Shown: in pieces, positions 7,304 to 8,673 of the stretch
How positions within the stretch are numbered: position 1 is the stretch's first letter
How the letters are laid out: every line of letters starts with the position of its first letter
Assembly (NCBI GenBank): GCA_030840415.1
Contig: JAVEEO010000034.1
Location: 1-8,673 of the forward strand
DNA from: Pseudonocardiales bacterium
GTDB lineage: Bacteria > Actinomycetota > Actinomycetes > Mycobacteriales > Jatrophihabitantaceae
DNA: 8,673 bases
Direction of reading: 5' to 3'
The notes under the pieces: model-generated
What the model saw: only the letters and a program-made list of their open reading frames with translations
What the model was told of the DNA's origin: nothing
Databases searched by the model: none
Translations under genes and position numbers: made by a program

Positions 7304-8673
7304 GACTCGGCGAGCCGGGCCAGCTCCTCCTCGACCACCGACGGGTCCAGCTTGGTGATGATCGGGGTCGGTGCGGCCAGCGGCCGGCCCACCTCGATCG
7401 GCTGCGACTCCCAGCGCGCCTGAGTCTGGTAGTCCCCGGTCAGCACCGAGTAGGACGGCGAGCCGGCCGCGGTCGGCTCGTCGACCTCCACTAGGTCGGG
7501 CATCGCGGCCCAGCGGTCGGTGCCGCCGAGCGCCTCGTAGACCTTCTGCGCGATACCCGGCAGGAACGGCGTGCTCAGCGTCTTGACGTCGTCGACCACC
7601 TGCAGGGTGGTGTGCAACACCGAGGCCATCCGCTCCGGATCCTCGTTCTTGAGCTTCCACGGCGCGGTGTCGGAGAGGTACTTGTTCGCCTCGCCGACCA
7701 GCCTCATCACCTCGCCGAGCGCGGCCTTCTGCCGGTTGCGCCCGATCAACTCGCCCACCGTATCGAAGGCGGCCGCCGAGGTGGCCAGCAGCGTCCGGTC
7801 GGCCTCGGTCAGCTCGCCGGGCGCCGGGATCGAGCCGAGGTTCTTGGCGGTCATCGAGATCGTCCGGTTGACCAGGTTGCCCCAGCCCGCGACCAGCTCG
7901 TCGTTGTTGCGCCGGACGAACTCGGCCCAGGTGAAGTCGGTGTCCTGGTTCTCCGGGCCGGCGCTGGTCAGGTAGTAGCGCAGCGCATCGGCGTCGTAGC
8001 GGGAGAGCATGTCGCCGACGTAGATGACCACGTTGCGCGAGGAGGAGAACTTCCTGCCCTCCATAGTCAGGTACTCCGAGGACACCACGTCGAAGGGCCG
8101 GTTCAGCGCACCCAGCGGGCCCGGCCTGCCGCCCTTGGCTCCGATACCGGAGTAGCCGAACAGCATCGCCGGCCAGATCTCGGCATGGAAGACGATGTTG
8201 TCCTTACCCATGAAGTAATAGGCCCTGGCGTCCTCGTTCTGCCACCACGCCCGCCAGGCATCCGGGTTGCCGGATCGGCGGGCCCATTCGATCGACGCCG
8301 ACAGGTACCCGATCACCGCGTCGAACCACACGTAGATCCGCTTGTCGGGCCGGTCCCGCCAGCCGTCCAGCGGCACCGGTACGCCCCATTCCAGATCGCG
8401 GGTGATCGCGCGGGGTTGCAGGTCGTCGACCAGGTTGCGGGAGAATCGCAGCACGTTGGGGCGCCACCCCTCGCGGGCGTCGAGCCACTTCGACAGCGCC
8501 TCGGCGAACGCGGGCAGGTCGAGGAAGAAATGCTCGGTCTCGACGAACTCCGGCGTCTCACCGTTGATCTTCGAGCGCGGGTTGATGAGCTGCTCCGGGT
8601 CGAGCTGGTTACCGCAGTTGTCGCACTGGTCGCCGCGCGCCGCCGCGTACCCGCAGATCGGGCAGGTGCCCTC
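7300..8673 (-). CDS. metG: Methionyl-tRNA synthetase, C-terminal 457 residues
   Basis: Charges tRNA-Met with methionine in the cytosol. The frame runs off the right edge of the window; the N-terminal Rossmann half with the HIGH motif is outside, and GTG 8454 is internal. The visible part begins in the zinc-binding connective peptide, with two knuckles CPIC and CDNC (residues 4-7 and 17-20 of the fragment). It continues with [17 protein letters not shown] and [16 protein letters not shown] of the catalytic core and the KMSKS loop as KFSSS (8038-8052), a form known in actinobacterial enzymes. The anticodon-binding helical domain follows, including [20 protein letters not shown]. There is no C-terminal OB-fold dimerisation domain. 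The stop TGA (7300-7302) overlaps the tatD start. Confidence 0.97.
   Translation of the reverse strand, partial: EGTCPICGYAAARGDQCDNCGNQLDPEQLINPRSKINGETPEFVETEHFFLDLPAFAEALSKWLDAREGWRPNVLRFSRNLVDDLQPRAITRDLEWGVPVPLDGWRDRPDKRIYVWFDAVIGYLSASIEWARRSGNPDAWRAWWQNEDARAYYFMGKDNIVFHAEIWPAMLFGYSGIGAKGGRPGPLGALNRPFDVVSSEYLTMEGRKFSSSRNVVIYVGDMLSRYDADALRYYLTSAGPENQDTDFTWAEFVRRNNDELVAGWGNLVNRTISMTAKNLGSIPAPGELTEADRTLLATSAAAFDTVGELIGRNRQKAALGEVMRLVGEANKYLSDTAPWKLKNEDPERMASVLHTTLQVVDDVKTLSTPFLPGIAQKVYEALGGTDRWAAMPDLVEVDEPTAAGSPSYSVLTGDYQTQARWESQPIEVGRPLAAPTPIITKLDPSVVEEELARLAES

Noticed and set aside
6422..7423. 333-aa plus-strand frame opposite tatD
   Set aside because: The tatD frame on the other strand carries every metal ligand. 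The plus-strand translation is compositionally biased and motif-free.

Overview
The window is chromosomal DNA from a high-GC actinobacterium. The evidence is strongly GC-ending codons in the housekeeping genes, a resuscitation-promoting factor (Rpf) gene, the actinobacterial gene order metG-tatD-rpfB-ksgA, and a methionyl-tRNA synthetase with the KFSSS form of its KMSKS motif. I cannot fix the genus.

Layout. Plus strand, left end: the 3' part of prs (PRPP synthetase), a hairpin-rich gap, then a 171-aa XRE-like helix-turn-helix gene (1081-1596) whose codon use is unlike its neighbours. Convergent to it on the minus strand is ksgA/rsmA (1638-2483), the 16S rRNA dimethyltransferase. All other genes are on the minus strand. 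Read in transcription order from the right edge they are: metG (partial), tatD (4-nt overlap with metG), a promoter gap, rpfB (5112-6284), a second RpfB-like gene with a different C-terminal enzyme domain (3815-4993), a 16-bp perfect hairpin terminator, and a decayed accessory stretch (2514-3690) before ksgA.

The two rpf-type genes are the functional centre. Both encode a membrane anchor, three DUF348 repeats and a G5 domain. The first ends in a true Rpf muralytic domain. The second ends in a lysozyme-like/transglycosylase domain of the aggregation-promoting-factor type. They look like a tandem duplication followed by replacement of the catalytic domain. Both start with TTG behind a good ribosome binding site and carry a similar TCAC-AGC-GTAAC element upstream, so they may be co-regulated cell-wall remodelling enzymes.

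The stretch between the terminator and ksgA looks empty if only ATG/GTG/TTG open frames are considered. Read without requiring a start codon, it holds two homologous, 5'-truncated copies of a domain that I recall as DUF6338-like. One copy is interrupted by an in-frame amber codon. Each copy is followed by a small basic Pro/Ser/Gly-rich ORF, and a third such ORF lies between them. This is the least explained part of the window. ispE, rplY and pth, which commonly lie near ksgA or prs in actinobacteria, are not present here.
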